Below, piece by piece: positions 1 through 8,633 of a DNA stretch of 64,000 nt. The notes under the pieces are model-generated. The model was not told the DNA's origin, ran no database searches, and saw nothing but the letters and a program-made list of their open reading frames with translations. The stretch lies in assembly GCF_001880325.1 (NCBI RefSeq), contig NZ_CP016312.1, positions 1,860,001 to 1,924,000 on the forward strand, read 5' to 3'. Both the position numbers and the translations under genes were made by a program. Position 1 is the first letter of the stretch. Every line of letters begins with the position of its first letter. The stretch comes from Thermus brockianus. Its GTDB lineage: Bacteria; Deinococcota; Deinococci; Deinococcales; Thermaceae.

Positions 1-1197
1 GTCCCTTACGTTCCGAAGCCAGTCCAGGTTCACCTTTTTCCAGCGCTCGGGCACGAAGGCGATATCCCCCCGCTCCAGGCCCTGGATGACCTTTTCCGCC
101 AGGGGCTTCATGGAAAGCCACCACTGGGGGAAGATGGCGTACTCAATGGGGGTGCCGCAGCGGGAGCAGGTGGCGAGGCTTATGCTGTAGTCCTCCTCCT
201 TGACCAGGTGCCCCGCTTCCCGGAAGAGCTCCACCGCCTTCTTGCGGGCCTCAAAGCGGTCTAGGCCCCTTAGGGGTGGGGGCACCCTTTCCCCCTCCAT
301 CCTCCCCTCCAGGTTGATGACGGACACCGCCTCCAGGCCGTGGCGCTCGCCGATCTCGTAGTCCAGGGGGTCGTGGGCGGGGGTCACCTTGAGGGCCCCG
401 GTACCGAACTCCCTCTCCACGGCGCTGTCGGCCACGATGGGGATCCAGAGGTCCGTGAGGGGGATGCGGGCTTTCCGGCCAATCAGGCCTTGGTAGCGCT
501 CGTCCTCGGGGTGGACGGCGATGGCCTGGTCGGCGAAAACCGTTTCCGGGCGCACCGTGGCGATTTCTATAAAGCCACCCCCCTCCACCTCATAGCGCAG
601 GGTGTAGAGCTTGCCCGGGGTGGGTTCGGTTTCCACCTCCAGGTCCGAAAGGGTGGTTTCGCACCGGGGGCACCAGTTCACGAGCCTGGGGGCGCGGTAG
701 GCCAGGCCCTCGTGGTAGTAGCGGGAGAAGGCGTAGCGCACCGCCTTGGAGCGCTTTTCGTCCATGGTGAAGGCTTCCCGGCTCCAGTCGGCGCTGGCCC
801 CGAGGCGCTTGAGCTGGCGCAGGATGGTCCCCCCCGATTCCTCCTTCCACTGCCAGACCCGGGCCAGGAAGGCTTCCCGCCCCAGGTCGTGCCGGGTCTT
901 GCCCTCCTTGAGGAGGAGGCGCTCCACCACCACCTGGGTGGCGATGCCGGCGTGGTCGGTGCCGGGGAGCCAGACCGCCTCGTAGCCCCGCATGCGCTTG
1001 TAGCGGATGAGGGCGTCCTGGAGGGAGTTGTCCAGGGCGTGGCCCATGTGCAAGGAGCCCGTGACGTTGGGGGGCGGCATGAAGATGACGAAGGGGGGCT
1101 TGCCGCTTTTGGGGTTGGCCACGAAGGGGTTCTTCGCCCACTTCTCCGCCCACTTGGGTTCCACCGCTTTGGGATCGTAGGCCTTGGGTAGGTCCAT
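1..1197 (-). CDS. valS: Valyl-tRNA synthetase, N-terminal part
   Basis: Charges tRNA-Val with valine in the cytoplasm. The visible 399 codons begin MDLPKAYDPKAVEPKW and carry the class I HIGH-type motif in PPNVTGSLHMGHA near residue 47, then the editing-domain region with zinc-type cysteine pairs (CPRC and CSRCG). The gene runs off the left edge, so the KMSKS motif and anticodon-binding domain are not seen. The ATG at 1195-1197 gives the usual Thermus-type short N-terminus. Family identity is clear from the motif order. Confidence 0.95.
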   Translation of the reverse strand, partial: MDLPKAYDPKAVEPKWAEKWAKNPFVANPKSGKPPFVIFMPPPNVTGSLHMGHALDNSLQDALIRYKRMRGYEAVWLPGTDHAGIATQVVVERLLLKEGKTRHDLGREAFLARVWQWKEESGGTILRQLKRLGASADWSREAFTMDEKRSKAVRYAFSRYYHEGLAYRAPRLVNWCPRCETTLSDLEVETEPTPGKLYTLRYEVEGGGFIEIATVRPETVFADQAIAVHPEDERYQGLIGRKARIPLTDLWIPIVADSAVEREFGTGALKVTPAHDPLDYEIGERHGLEAVSVINLEGRMEGERVPPPLRGLDRFEARKKAVELFREAGHLVKEEDYSISLATCSRCGTPIEYAIFPQWWLSMKPLAEKVIQGLERGDIAFVPERWKKVNLDWLRNVRD

Positions 1198-1247
1198 GCT
1201 ACCCATCACTTTACCCGGGAGGGCTCGGAACAGGCCACCCGATGGGG

Positions 1248-1835
1248 TTAGGGGAGGGCGTAAAGGTAGTAGCGACCGTTTTCCAGGTGGAAAAAAGCCT
1301 CCTCAAAGGCGAGGCCTTCCACGAGGGTTTCCTCGGGGATGGCAAGGGCGAACGCCCCCACCCGGATCCCCCCGGGGAGGAGTTCCAGGGTCCCCGTGGC
1401 GAGTTCCTGGCTTTCCGCCTCCGGGTCGTTTAGGGGGGTGTGGAGGAGGCGCACGGGAAGCCCCTCGAGGCTAAAGAGCACGTTGCTCGGGTCGCGGAAG
1501 GGGGCCCGGTGGAGGAGGCGTTCCTCCACCTCCGCCACCTCGCCCAAGAGGGCGTAGCGGTCCAGGGGCAAAAGGGCCTTGCCGCTTTCCAGAAGGAGGT
1601 GGAACCGGGCGCGGTCCTCCTCCGAGAGGAGGATGGGGGCCTTGTGGGGGCCCACTTTCGGGTCCTGGTCCAGGCGCCCCTTGAGGAGTTCCTTGGCCGC
1701 TTCCAGGGCCTCTTCCCGCGTGGGGTAGAGGCTGTAGGGGTTTACCTTGAAGAGAAGCTCGTAGCCCTTGGGCCCTTGGATGAGCCAGGCCAGGTGGAGC
1801 TCATAGAAGCGGCGCTTCTGCCAGGCGGGGTACAT
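1248..1835 (-). CDS. Conserved hypothetical protein, 195 aa
   Basis: I do not recognise a family. The protein is soluble, acidic and leucine-rich, without signal peptide or membrane segment. It starts MYPAWQKRRFYELHLAW and ends in a compact beta-rich stretch (ENGRYYLYALP). It is transcribed toward valS with a 50-base gap, so the two may be co-transcribed. The start is supported by a TATACT -10 box seven bases upstream of the ATG. No function is proposed. Confidence 0.7.
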   Translation of the reverse strand: MYPAWQKRRFYELHLAWLIQGPKGYELLFKVNPYSLYPTREEALEAAKELLKGRLDQDPKVGPHKAPILLSEEDRARFHLLLESGKALLPLDRYALLGEVAEVEERLLHRAPFRDPSNVLFSLEGLPVRLLHTPLNDPEAESQELATGTLELLPGGIRVGAFALAIPEETLVEGLAFEEAFFHLENGRYYLYALP

Positions 1836-1842
1836 AGGGAGG

Positions 1843-1848
1843 AGTATA
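1843..1848 (-). promoter_or_regulatory. -10 box of a leaderless promoter for the 1248-1835 gene
   Basis: Read on the minus strand this is TATACT, seven bases before the ATG at 1835. The short spacing implies an mRNA with almost no 5' leader. I see no convincing -35 box. Confidence 0.55.
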
Positions 1849-1871
1849 CGCTCTCATTGTGCCTTCACCCC

Positions 1872-1898
1872 TTGCCCAAAGCTATCGCCGGGTATACT
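1872..1898 (+). promoter_or_regulatory. Promoter of the mrp-like gene
   Basis: A TATACT -10 box at 1893-1898 lies 11 bases before the ATG at 1910, with a weak TTGCCC -35 at 1872-1877. It is divergent from the neighbouring -10 at 1843-1848. The position of the -10 decides the start codon: upstream in-frame ATGs would lie in or before the promoter. Confidence 0.55.
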
Positions 1899-1909
1899 CT
1901 AGGCCCGGT

Positions 1910-2962
1910 ATGGCGCTATCGGAAGAGCGGGTCCTCGAGGCCCTGCGCACGGTGATGGACCCCGAGCTCGGGAAGGACCTGGTGTCCTTGGGCATGGTGG
2001 GGGAGGTGCGGCTGGAGGGGACTCGGGTGGACCTCCTTATCCACCTCACCACCCCCGCCTGCCCCCTGAAGGGGCAGATTGAGGCGGACATCCGCAAGGC
2101 CCTGGCCCCTTTGGGCCTGGAGGAGGTGCGGGTCCGGTTCGGCGGCGGGGTGAAGGCCCCGGAGCAGTACCCCATCCCCGGGGTGAAGCACGTGGTGGCG
2201 GTGGCCTCGGGCAAGGGCGGGGTGGGGAAGAGCACCGTGGCTGCCAACCTGGCCCTGGCCCTGAGCCGGGAGGGGGCCAAGGTGGGGCTTTTGGACGCCG
2301 ACCTCTACGGGCCAAGCCAGGCCAAGATGTTCGGCCTGGAGGGGCAGAGGCTCAAAGTGGACCAAAACCGGAAAATCCTCCCCTTGGAGGCCTATGGCAT
2401 CAGGGTCCTCTCCATGGCCAACCTCGTCCCCCCGGGCCAGGCCATGGTTTGGCGCGGGCCCATCCTCCACGGTACCCTGAAGCAGTTTTTGGAGGAGGTG
2501 AACTGGGGGGAGCTGGACTACCTGGTGGTGGACCTGCCCCCGGGCACCGGGGACGTGCAGCTAAGCCTGGCCCAGCTCACCAAGGTTTCGGGGGGGGTGA
2601 TCGTCACCACCCCCCAGGAGGTGGCCCTCATTGACGCCGAGCGGGCGGCGGACATGTTTAAAAAGGTGCAGGTGCCCATCCTGGGCGTGGTGGAGAACAT
2701 GAGCGCCTTCCTCTGCCCCCACTGCGGCAAGCCCACCCCCATCTTCGGGGAGGGGGGCGGCAGGCGGCTTGCCGAGAAGCTCAAGGCCCGCTTCCTGGGG
2801 GAGATCCCCCTCACCCTTTCCTTGCGGGAAAGCGGGGACCAGGGGATGCCCGTGGTGGTCAAGGACCCGGAGGGCCTCGAGGCCCAGGCCTTCCGCAAGG
2901 CGGCCCAGGAGCTCGCCGCCGCCTTGAGCGTCCAGACCTTCATCGCTTTGCCCATGGCCTGA
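1910..2962 (+). CDS. apbC: Mrp/ApbC-type iron-sulfur cluster carrier ATPase
   Basis: A 350-residue P-loop NTPase that in this family binds and delivers Fe-S clusters to apoproteins. An N-terminal MIP18/DUF59 domain (about residues 1-75, with TTPACPLKGQIE) is followed by the Mrp ATPase core: deviant Walker A GKGGVGKST near residue 105, a VDLPPGTGD segment, and the CPHCG cysteine pair that binds the cluster. The start at 1910 is set by the promoter. The stop lies one base before the downstream SufR-like regulator, so both are in one Fe-S-related operon. Confidence 0.93.
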   Translation: MALSEERVLEALRTVMDPELGKDLVSLGMVGEVRLEGTRVDLLIHLTTPACPLKGQIEADIRKALAPLGLEEVRVRFGGGVKAPEQYPIPGVKHVVAVASGKGGVGKSTVAANLALALSREGAKVGLLDADLYGPSQAKMFGLEGQRLKVDQNRKILPLEAYGIRVLSMANLVPPGQAMVWRGPILHGTLKQFLEEVNWGELDYLVVDLPPGTGDVQLSLAQLTKVSGGVIVTTPQEVALIDAERAADMFKKVQVPILGVVENMSAFLCPHCGKPTPIFGEGGGRRLAEKLKARFLGEIPLTLSLRESGDQGMPVVVKDPEGLEAQAFRKAAQELAAALSVQTFIALPMA

Positions 2963-2963
2963 C

Positions 2964-3560
2964 ATGGCCCTTCTCCTGGAAGGCACCAAGGAGCGGGTTT
3001 TGGACCTCTTAAGGGTCAAGCCCCGCACCGCCAAGGAGGTGGCGGAAGCCCTAGGCATCAGCCGGGTGGCGGCCCAGAAGCACCTGGAAGACCTGGAGGC
3101 CCGGGGTCTGGTGCGCTCGGAGGTGCGCCGCTGTCCTGGCCGGGGCCGTCCCTACCGGCTTTACCAGGCCCAGGACGTGGGGGCGCCCTACGCCGCCCTG
3201 TGCGGGGATGTGCTCAGGGGCCTCGAGGGGGCTTTGGGGAAGGAGGGGGTGGTGCGGCTCCTTTTGGAAAGGAACCGGAAGCTCTTGGCACCCCTCAACC
3301 TCCAGGGGCTTCCCCTCAAGGAAAAGCTGGAGCGCCTCGCCGCCTTCCTCCGGACCCAGGGCTACGAGGCGGAGGTGGTGGAGGAGGGGGGAAGGCTCTA
3401 CCTCTGCCAGCACCGATGTCCCAAGCTCGCCCTCTCCCGCGAGCACGAGGCCCTTTGCCAAAGCGAGCTTCTCGCTTACCAGGAGCTTTTGGGCCTGCCC
3501 CTCCATCGGGAGGAGCGCCTGGCCGAGGGGGGAAGCTGCTGCCGCTACCGCGTAGAATAG
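2964..3560 (+). CDS. SufR-like winged-helix regulator with C-terminal cysteines
   Basis: A 198-residue transcription factor. The N-terminal winged helix (residues 5-60, TAKEVAEALGISRVAAQKHL) is of the ArsR/DeoR type found in SufR. The C-terminal third carries CQHRCP, a later cysteine in HEALCQSE and a terminal GGSCC, a spacing resembling the Fe-S ligands of SufR repressors. Its coupling to the upstream Fe-S carrier gene supports Fe-S homeostasis as its role. Whether it represses or activates cannot be read from the sequence. Confidence 0.8.
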   Translation: MALLLEGTKERVLDLLRVKPRTAKEVAEALGISRVAAQKHLEDLEARGLVRSEVRRCPGRGRPYRLYQAQDVGAPYAALCGDVLRGLEGALGKEGVVRLLLERNRKLLAPLNLQGLPLKEKLERLAAFLRTQGYEAEVVEEGGRLYLCQHRCPKLALSREHEALCQSELLAYQELLGLPLHREERLAEGGSCCRYRVE

Positions 3561-3564
3561 CGGC

Positions 3565-4329
3565 GTGTGGATCTACCGGCTAAAGGGCACGGCCTGGGAG
3601 CTGGATCCCATCCTCCCCGAACTCTTTGACCGGGGGGCGAGGGGCCTGGAGGAACGGGAAGGGGAGGTCCTCGCCTACTTCCCCGCCCCCCTGGACCTGC
3701 CCTACGGGGGGGTCTGGGAGGAGGTGCCCGACGAGGACTGGCTTTCCGCTTGGCGGCGCGACCTCAAGCCCGCCTTGGCCCCACCCTTCGTGGTCCTGGC
3801 CCCTTGGCACCTTTGGGAGGGGCCGGAAATTCCCTTGGTCATTGAGCCCGGCATGGCCTTCGGCACCGGGCACCACGAGACCACCCGCCTGGCCCTCATG
3901 GCCCTGGCCCGCCACCTCCGCCCCGGGGAGAAGGTGCTGGACCTGGGTACGGGAAGCGGCATCCTGGCCATCGCCGCCGCCAAGCTGGGGGGAGAGGCCC
4001 TGGGGGTGGACATAGACCCTTCCGTCCTCCCCCAAGCGGAGGCCAACGCCCGGCAGAACGGGGTGGCGGTGCGCTTCCTAGAGGGAAGCCTCACGGACGC
4101 CCTTCCCTATGGCCCCTTTGACCTCGTGGTGGCCAACCTCTTTGCCGAGCTCCACCAGGCCTTCGCCCCCCGCTACCGGGAGGCCCTGGCCCCTGGGGGG
4201 AGGCTTCTTGCCACCGGCATCCTCCAGGAGAAGGCCCCCATGGTCCGGGAGGCCCTTTGGGGCGCGGGCTTTACCCCCTTGGAGGAGGCGGGGGAGGGGG
4301 AGTGGGTCCTCCTCGCCTACCGGAGGTAA
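3565..4329 (+). CDS. prmA: Ribosomal protein L11 methyltransferase
   Basis: An AdoMet-dependent enzyme that methylates ribosomal protein L11. The 254-residue protein has an N-terminal L11-recognition domain (1-55), a linker, and a Rossmann methyltransferase domain with motif I LDLGTGSGILAIAA near residue 128 and the post-motif NLFAELH. FGTGHHETT precedes motif I as in PrmA. It starts with GTG four bases after the upstream stop. The sequence closely resembles T. thermophilus PrmA as I remember it. Confidence 0.96.
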   Translation: MWIYRLKGTAWELDPILPELFDRGARGLEEREGEVLAYFPAPLDLPYGGVWEEVPDEDWLSAWRRDLKPALAPPFVVLAPWHLWEGPEIPLVIEPGMAFGTGHHETTRLALMALARHLRPGEKVLDLGTGSGILAIAAAKLGGEALGVDIDPSVLPQAEANARQNGVAVRFLEGSLTDALPYGPFDLVVANLFAELHQAFAPRYREALAPGGRLLATGILQEKAPMVREALWGAGFTPLEEAGEGEWVLLAYRR

Positions 4330-4332
4330 TCC

Positions 4333-5019
4333 ATGCGCCCCCACCGCGCCTATAGCCCAGGCCTTACCGGGGTGCTCTCCCATCGGGAAAGCCACCACCT
4401 CCTGGAGGTGCTTAGGGTTCGGGTGGGGGACCGGTTCACCGTCTTTGACGCCGAGCGGGAGGCCCTGGCGGAGGTGGTGGACCTGGGCCCCCCGGTGCGC
4501 TACCGCATCCTGGAGGAGCGCCGCCCCGAGCGGGAGGTGGGGGTGGAGGTGGTCCTCTACGTGGCCCTCCTCAAAGGGGACAAGCTGGGCGAGGTGGTGC
4601 GGGGGGCCACGGAGCTCGGGGCTACCCGCATCCAGCCCCTTATCACCCGGCACAGCGTCCCCAAGGAGATGGGGGAGGGGAAGCTTAAGCGCCTCCAGAC
4701 CATTGCCGTGGAGGCGGCGAAGCAGTCGGGGAGGCTAAGGGTTCCCGAGGTCCTTCCCCCCATCCCCCTAAAGGCGGTGCCTGAGGTGCCCCAAGGCCTC
4801 GTGGCCCACGTGGGGGCAAGCCGCCGGGTGCGGGAGGTTTTGGACCCCGAAAAACCCCTGGCCCTCGCCGTGGGGCCCGAAGGGGGTTTCGCCGAGGAGG
4901 AGGTGGCGCTTTTGGAGGATAAGGGCTTTATCCCCGTCACCTTGGGGCGGAGGATCCTTCGGGCGGAGACCGCCGCCCTCGCCCTCCTGGCCCTCTGCAC
5001 CAGCGGGGAGGGAAGGTGA
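4333..5019 (+). CDS. rsmE: 16S rRNA m3U1498 methyltransferase
   Basis: RsmE methylates U1498 of 16S rRNA. The 228-residue protein has an N-terminal PUA-like domain (MRPHRAY...LSHRESHHLLEVLRVRVGD) and a C-terminal SPOUT knot with the AdoMet-binding GPEGGFAEEEVALL and LGRRILRAETAA motifs. It directly follows prmA, a common pairing, and overlaps the next gene by four bases. Confidence 0.95.
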   Translation: MRPHRAYSPGLTGVLSHRESHHLLEVLRVRVGDRFTVFDAEREALAEVVDLGPPVRYRILEERRPEREVGVEVVLYVALLKGDKLGEVVRGATELGATRIQPLITRHSVPKEMGEGKLKRLQTIAVEAAKQSGRLRVPEVLPPIPLKAVPEVPQGLVAHVGASRRVREVLDPEKPLALAVGPEGGFAEEEVALLEDKGFIPVTLGRRILRAETAALALLALCTSGEGR

Positions 5020-5384
5020 GGGCCTTTTTCCTTTTCCTCCTTCTCCTTTCCGCTTGCCGCTATACCTTTTTGCCCCTGGACCCCGGAAAGCCCCTCCCTC
5101 CCGAAAGGCCCTTCGTGGTGGCGCGGCTGGTCCCGGTGGAAAGGGAGGCGAGGCTTGCCCTGAGGGTAGAAAGGCTACCCCGTCCCGGCTACCTTCACCT
5201 CCGTTGGTACCGGGAAGAAACCCTTCTCCTGGAGAAGGCGCTTTTCCTGGAAGGACCTGGGGAATACCAGGCCCTCTTCCCCTTGGGAGAGGGGTACCAC
5301 CGCCTGGTGGGGCTTTTGGAAGGGGAGGCCATATTCCAGCTGGACCTAGGTACGCCGGGCCTACCGGACCCCGATGAACCATAG
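5016..5384 (+). CDS. Small lipoprotein
   Basis: A 122-residue exported protein. A short signal peptide ends in a lipobox (LLLLSAC, cysteine near residue 14). The remainder is a single beta-rich domain of unknown function. The GTG start overlaps the rsmE stop, so it is translationally coupled. Its end overlaps the convergent transporter gene by 24 bases. I do not recognise a family. Confidence 0.75.
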   Translation: MRAFFLFLLLLSACRYTFLPLDPGKPLPPERPFVVARLVPVEREARLALRVERLPRPGYLHLRWYREETLLLEKALFLEGPGEYQALFPLGEGYHRLVGLLEGEAIFQLDLGTPGLPDPDEP

Positions 5385-6263
5385 GACCATGGGGATGGTG
5401 AGGAAGGCCAAAAAGGTGGAAACCACCACGCTCCGCGCCACCCTTATGGCGTCCCCGCCAAACTCCCGCGTCATGAGGAAGGCGTTCACCGCCACAGGGG
5501 TGGCGGACTGGAGGACGAGGACCTGGTGTTCCAGTCGGGGAAGCCCCAAGGCAAGCCCCACCCCGTAGGCGAGGAGGGGGGCGAGGAGGAGGCGGAGGGC
5601 GCTGGCCGTGGCCTCAAAGGGGCCCACCTGGAAACGGGTCTGGCCCATCTGCATCCCCAGGGTGAGGAGGAGGACGGGGATGGCCGCCTGGCCCATGAGC
5701 CGCACCCCTTCGTCCAGGCGGAAGGGGAGGGAGATCCCTAAGGCCTTGAGGAATAGGCCAAGGAGAAGGGCGTAGAAGAGGGGAAGCCTTAGGGTGAAAA
5801 GGAGCCCCTCCCGAAGCCCTCCGCCCCGGATAAAGGCCGGTCCCAGGCCGAACATGACCACGCTGGAGAGGATGAAGTAGACCACGGCCCGCCGGAGGCC
5901 CTCCTCCCCCAGGGCGAAGTAGGTGAGGGAAAGGCCCATGTTGCCGGAGTTGGGGAAAAGGCTACAGACCACGAGGCCCTTAAGCCCTTCCGGAGAGAGC
6001 CCAAGAAGCCTTCCCGCTCCTTGGATGAGGAGGAAGAGGAGGGCATAGGTGAGGGTAAACCCCAAGAGGAGCCCCCAAAGCCCTTCCCGGGTGTACTCGG
6101 CCCGGTACATGGCGTCAAAGATGAGGGCGGGCACCAGAAGGTAGAGGGTGAGGCGGCTTAGGGTGGTGAGGTCCATGGGCACGCGTCGGCCTAGAAGGTA
6201 GCCGGAAAGGACCACCAGGGCCACGGGGACCACGGTGTTGAGGAGGGCCTGCATGTGGGGCAT
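5361..6263 (-). CDS. Auxin efflux carrier (AEC) family transporter
   Basis: A polytopic inner-membrane protein of about 300 residues with roughly ten hydrophobic segments. The N-terminus LLNTVVPVALVVLSGYLLGRR and the mid-protein LFPNSGNMGLSL are typical of the AEC/malonate permease family, which exports or imports small organic anions. Starts at 6263 and 6254 are both possible; the divergent gene begins only nine bases away. The substrate is unknown. Confidence 0.85.
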   Translation of the reverse strand: MPHMQALLNTVVPVALVVLSGYLLGRRVPMDLTTLSRLTLYLLVPALIFDAMYRAEYTREGLWGLLLGFTLTYALLFLLIQGAGRLLGLSPEGLKGLVVCSLFPNSGNMGLSLTYFALGEEGLRRAVVYFILSSVVMFGLGPAFIRGGGLREGLLFTLRLPLFYALLLGLFLKALGISLPFRLDEGVRLMGQAAIPVLLLTLGMQMGQTRFQVGPFEATASALRLLLAPLLAYGVGLALGLPRLEHQVLVLQSATPVAVNAFLMTREFGGDAIRVARSVVVSTFLAFLTIPMVLWFIGVR

Positions 6264-6272
6264 TCTAGGGGT

Positions 6273-7094
6273 ATGCCGAGCTATAGGGAACTGGCGGAGG
6301 CCATCCGCAAGGTCCTGCTGGATGGGGCCGTGGCCCCTAGGCGGCAGGTGTTGTCCCTCCCCTGGGGGCAGTTTCTGGCCATGCCGGCTGCGGACGAAGA
6401 GGTGGCGGTGTGCAAGCTGGTGACCGTGGCGCCGGGGAAGACCCCCATGGTCCAGGCGGAGGTGTGGGCCAAGCGCCTGGGCACGGGGGAGGTCTTCCAC
6501 CTGCCGGGGGAGGAGCTCACCAAGAGGCGCACCGCCGCCCTTTCCCTCCTGGCTGCTACCCTCCTTGCCCCTAGGCGGGAGGGGGCCCTCCTGGTGGTGG
6601 GGCCGGGGGCCCAAGGGGAGGCCCACCTCGAGGCCTTCGCCGAGGGCTTTCCCCTGACCCGGGTCCTGGTGCGGGGGAGGGGCCGGGAAAGGGTCTTAGC
6701 CTTCTTGGAGCGGGCGAGGGCCCTTGGGCTAGAGGCCTCCGAGTGGCGGGAGGAGGAGGTTCCCGAGGACGTGGCCTTTATCGTCACCGCCACCCCAAGC
6801 CCCACCCCTGTCCTGCCCTCCCAGGTGCCCGAGGGGGTCTTCCTGGCGGCGGTGGGGAGTTTCCGCCCGGGGATGCGGGAGGTGCCAGAGGCCCTGGTGG
6901 CCCAGGCAGCCCTCTACTGCGACACGGAGGACGCCCTCGTGGAGGCCGGGGAGCTTCAGGGGCTAGACCGCCCCGTAATCCCCTTGCGGGAGGCCCTTCG
7001 GGGCAGGCGCGCGGAAGGGCGCTTTGTCCTCTTCAAGAGCGTGGGCCACGCCCTCTTTGACCTGGCGGCGGTGCGGGCCTACTTGGGCCTATAG
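6273..7094 (+). CDS. Ornithine cyclodeaminase / mu-crystallin family protein
   Basis: A 273-residue NAD(P)-dependent family member. The N-terminal dimerisation half contains KLVTVAPGKTPMVQAEV; the Rossmann half begins VVGPGAQGEAHLEAF near residue 104. Members include ornithine cyclodeaminase and ketimine (delta-1-pyrroline-2-carboxylate) reductases; the sequence alone does not separate these. The ATG at 6273 is chosen because upstream in-frame starts would overlap the divergent start. Confidence 0.85.
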   Translation: MPSYRELAEAIRKVLLDGAVAPRRQVLSLPWGQFLAMPAADEEVAVCKLVTVAPGKTPMVQAEVWAKRLGTGEVFHLPGEELTKRRTAALSLLAATLLAPRREGALLVVGPGAQGEAHLEAFAEGFPLTRVLVRGRGRERVLAFLERARALGLEASEWREEEVPEDVAFIVTATPSPTPVLPSQVPEGVFLAAVGSFRPGMREVPEALVAQAALYCDTEDALVEAGELQGLDRPVIPLREALRGRRAEGRFVLFKSVGHALFDLAAVRAYLGL

Positions 7095-7997
7095 CCGGAC
7101 CACCACCTTTCCCGTGTGGCTGCGGTCCAGGAGGGCCCGGAAGGCGGCCTCCGCTTCCGCAAAGGGGAAGACCTGGCCCACCATGGGCTTGAGCTCCTTC
7201 CCAAGCCGGGGGAGGAGGAAGCCCAAGGCCTCCTCCACGAGGGGCCTTTCCCCGAGGAGGGGCGCAAGCCAAAAGCCTAGAACGGTGAGGTTTCTGCGCA
7301 TGAGCCGCAAGGGGGGGATGGGCGCCACCTCCCCCTCCGCCGCCCCGATGTAGACGAGGCGGCCTTGGGGCTTGAGGAGGGCGAGGCTTTCCTCTATGGC
7401 CTTGCCCCGCACCTCCAAGACCAGGTCCACCCCGCCCAAGGCCCTCACCCTTTCCGGCAGTTCCTCGTAGGTGGCCGCCACCTCCGCCCCCAAGGAAAGG
7501 GGTAGGGCGAGCTTTTCCCGCCTCGAGGCCGCCGCCACCACCCTTAGGCCTAAGGCCCTCGCCACCTGCACCGCCGCCGTGCCCAAGGCCCCCGCTGCCG
7601 CCTGCACCAGCACCCTTTCCCCGGGCTTCGCCCCCGCCCGCCTTAGGGCCAGGTAGGCGGTGAGGAAGGAAACGGGGTAGGCCGCCGCCTCTTCCGGGGA
7701 AAGCCCCTCGGGCACGGGCAAGAGGGCCGCTTCCGGCACCGCCACCCGCTCCGCCAGGCCGCCCTGGCCCACCAAGGCAGCGTAGCGCCCATTCCCCGCC
7801 CGCCCCACCACCTCCATCCCCGGGATGAAGGGCGGGTGGAGCCGGGTGAGGTAGGCCCCAAGCCGCAAGAGGTGGTCGGCGAAGTTCAGGCCCACCGCCT
7901 CCACCTCGAGGAGGACTTCCCCGGGCCCGGGCTTGGGTTCTTCCACCTCCTTGAGGACCAAAGGGGCCCCTAGCTTCTCTTGTACCCAGGCTTGCAT
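7089..7997 (-). CDS. NADPH:quinone oxidoreductase-like MDR protein
   Basis: A 302-residue zinc-independent medium-chain dehydrogenase/reductase. The GroES-like N-terminal domain (PGPGEVLLEVEAVGLNFAD) is followed by a Rossmann domain with VQAAAGALGTAAVQVAR near residue 143. The catalytic zinc cysteines of alcohol dehydrogenases are absent, which favours the quinone/enone reductase branch. Its 3' end overlaps the convergent cyclodeaminase-family gene by six bases. Start ATG at 7997 lies six bases after a TAAACT box. Confidence 0.88.
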   Translation of the reverse strand: MQAWVQEKLGAPLVLKEVEEPKPGPGEVLLEVEAVGLNFADHLLRLGAYLTRLHPPFIPGMEVVGRAGNGRYAALVGQGGLAERVAVPEAALLPVPEGLSPEEAAAYPVSFLTAYLALRRAGAKPGERVLVQAAAGALGTAAVQVARALGLRVVAAASRREKLALPLSLGAEVAATYEELPERVRALGGVDLVLEVRGKAIEESLALLKPQGRLVYIGAAEGEVAPIPPLRLMRRNLTVLGFWLAPLLGERPLVEEALGFLLPRLGKELKPMVGQVFPFAEAEAAFRALLDRSHTGKVVVRL

Positions 7998-8003
7998 GGA
8001 CGA

Positions 8004-8009
8004 AGTTTA
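8004..8009 (-). promoter_or_regulatory. -10 box of a leaderless promoter for the quinone oxidoreductase gene
   Basis: TAAACT on the minus strand, six bases upstream of the ATG at 7997. No clear -35 is visible. Confidence 0.45.
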
Positions 8010-8033
8010 GCCCATTTTGGTAGTTTGGGGTTC

Positions 8034-8633
8034 GTGACGGAGAAGAACCTCGCCCGCTTCTACCAAATCGCCCAGGAGATCTGGAGCCAGCTCCCTTCCC
8101 AAGCCCGTTTCCGCCCCTTGGAGGACGGAAAGGTCCTCTCCCGGTATGCCCCTTTGATGGAGGGCTTTACCGAGGAGGTGGTTCAGGGGTTTTACGATAC
8201 GCTTTTTGGCCATTCCGCCACCCGGAGGATCTTCCGCGAAGGGGAGAGGCCCGCCCGGGAGAAGACCCTAAGGGACTGGTACCTGCGCACCCTAAGGGGT
8301 CCCTTTAATGGCCAGTACTTCGCCTGGCAGGCCTTGGTGGGCCTTGTCCACGTGCGCCGGGGGGTGACCAATGCCATGATGGCCGCCATGTGGAACTGGC
8401 TCACCGAGGAGGTGGCCCGAAGGGCCCGGGCGGCCCTTCCCCCGGAGGAGGCGAGGGCGCTGGAGGACGCCTGGCGGCGCCTGGCCTTCACCGTCATGGC
8501 CCTCATCGCCGAGGAGTACCTGGAGGCTTACTTGGAGGCCCTGGCCCTTGCCAAAGGCGAAGACCCCCGGGCCTTCCTCGAGGAAGCCCAGGAGGCTGCC
8601 GCCAGGCTCTTGGAAAAGCTCAAGCCCGCCTAG
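8034..8633 (+). CDS. Protoglobin-type heme protein
   Basis: A 199-residue single-domain globin of the protoglobin/globin-coupled-sensor class, likely binding O2, CO or NO. The family signature around the proximal histidine is visible in [10 protein letters not shown] (His106). No output domain follows, so it is a stand-alone protoglobin. A GTG at 8034 is chosen as start; an ATG at 7980 would extend it over the divergent gene's start. The stop overlaps the convergent permease gene. Confidence 0.82.
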   Translation: MTEKNLARFYQIAQEIWSQLPSQARFRPLEDGKVLSRYAPLMEGFTEEVVQGFYDTLFGHSATRRIFREGERPAREKTLRDWYLRTLRGPFNGQYFAWQALVGLVHVRRGVTNAMMAAMWNWLTEEVARRARAALPPEEARALEDAWRRLAFTVMALIAEEYLEAYLEALALAKGEDPRAFLEEAQEAAARLLEKLKPA

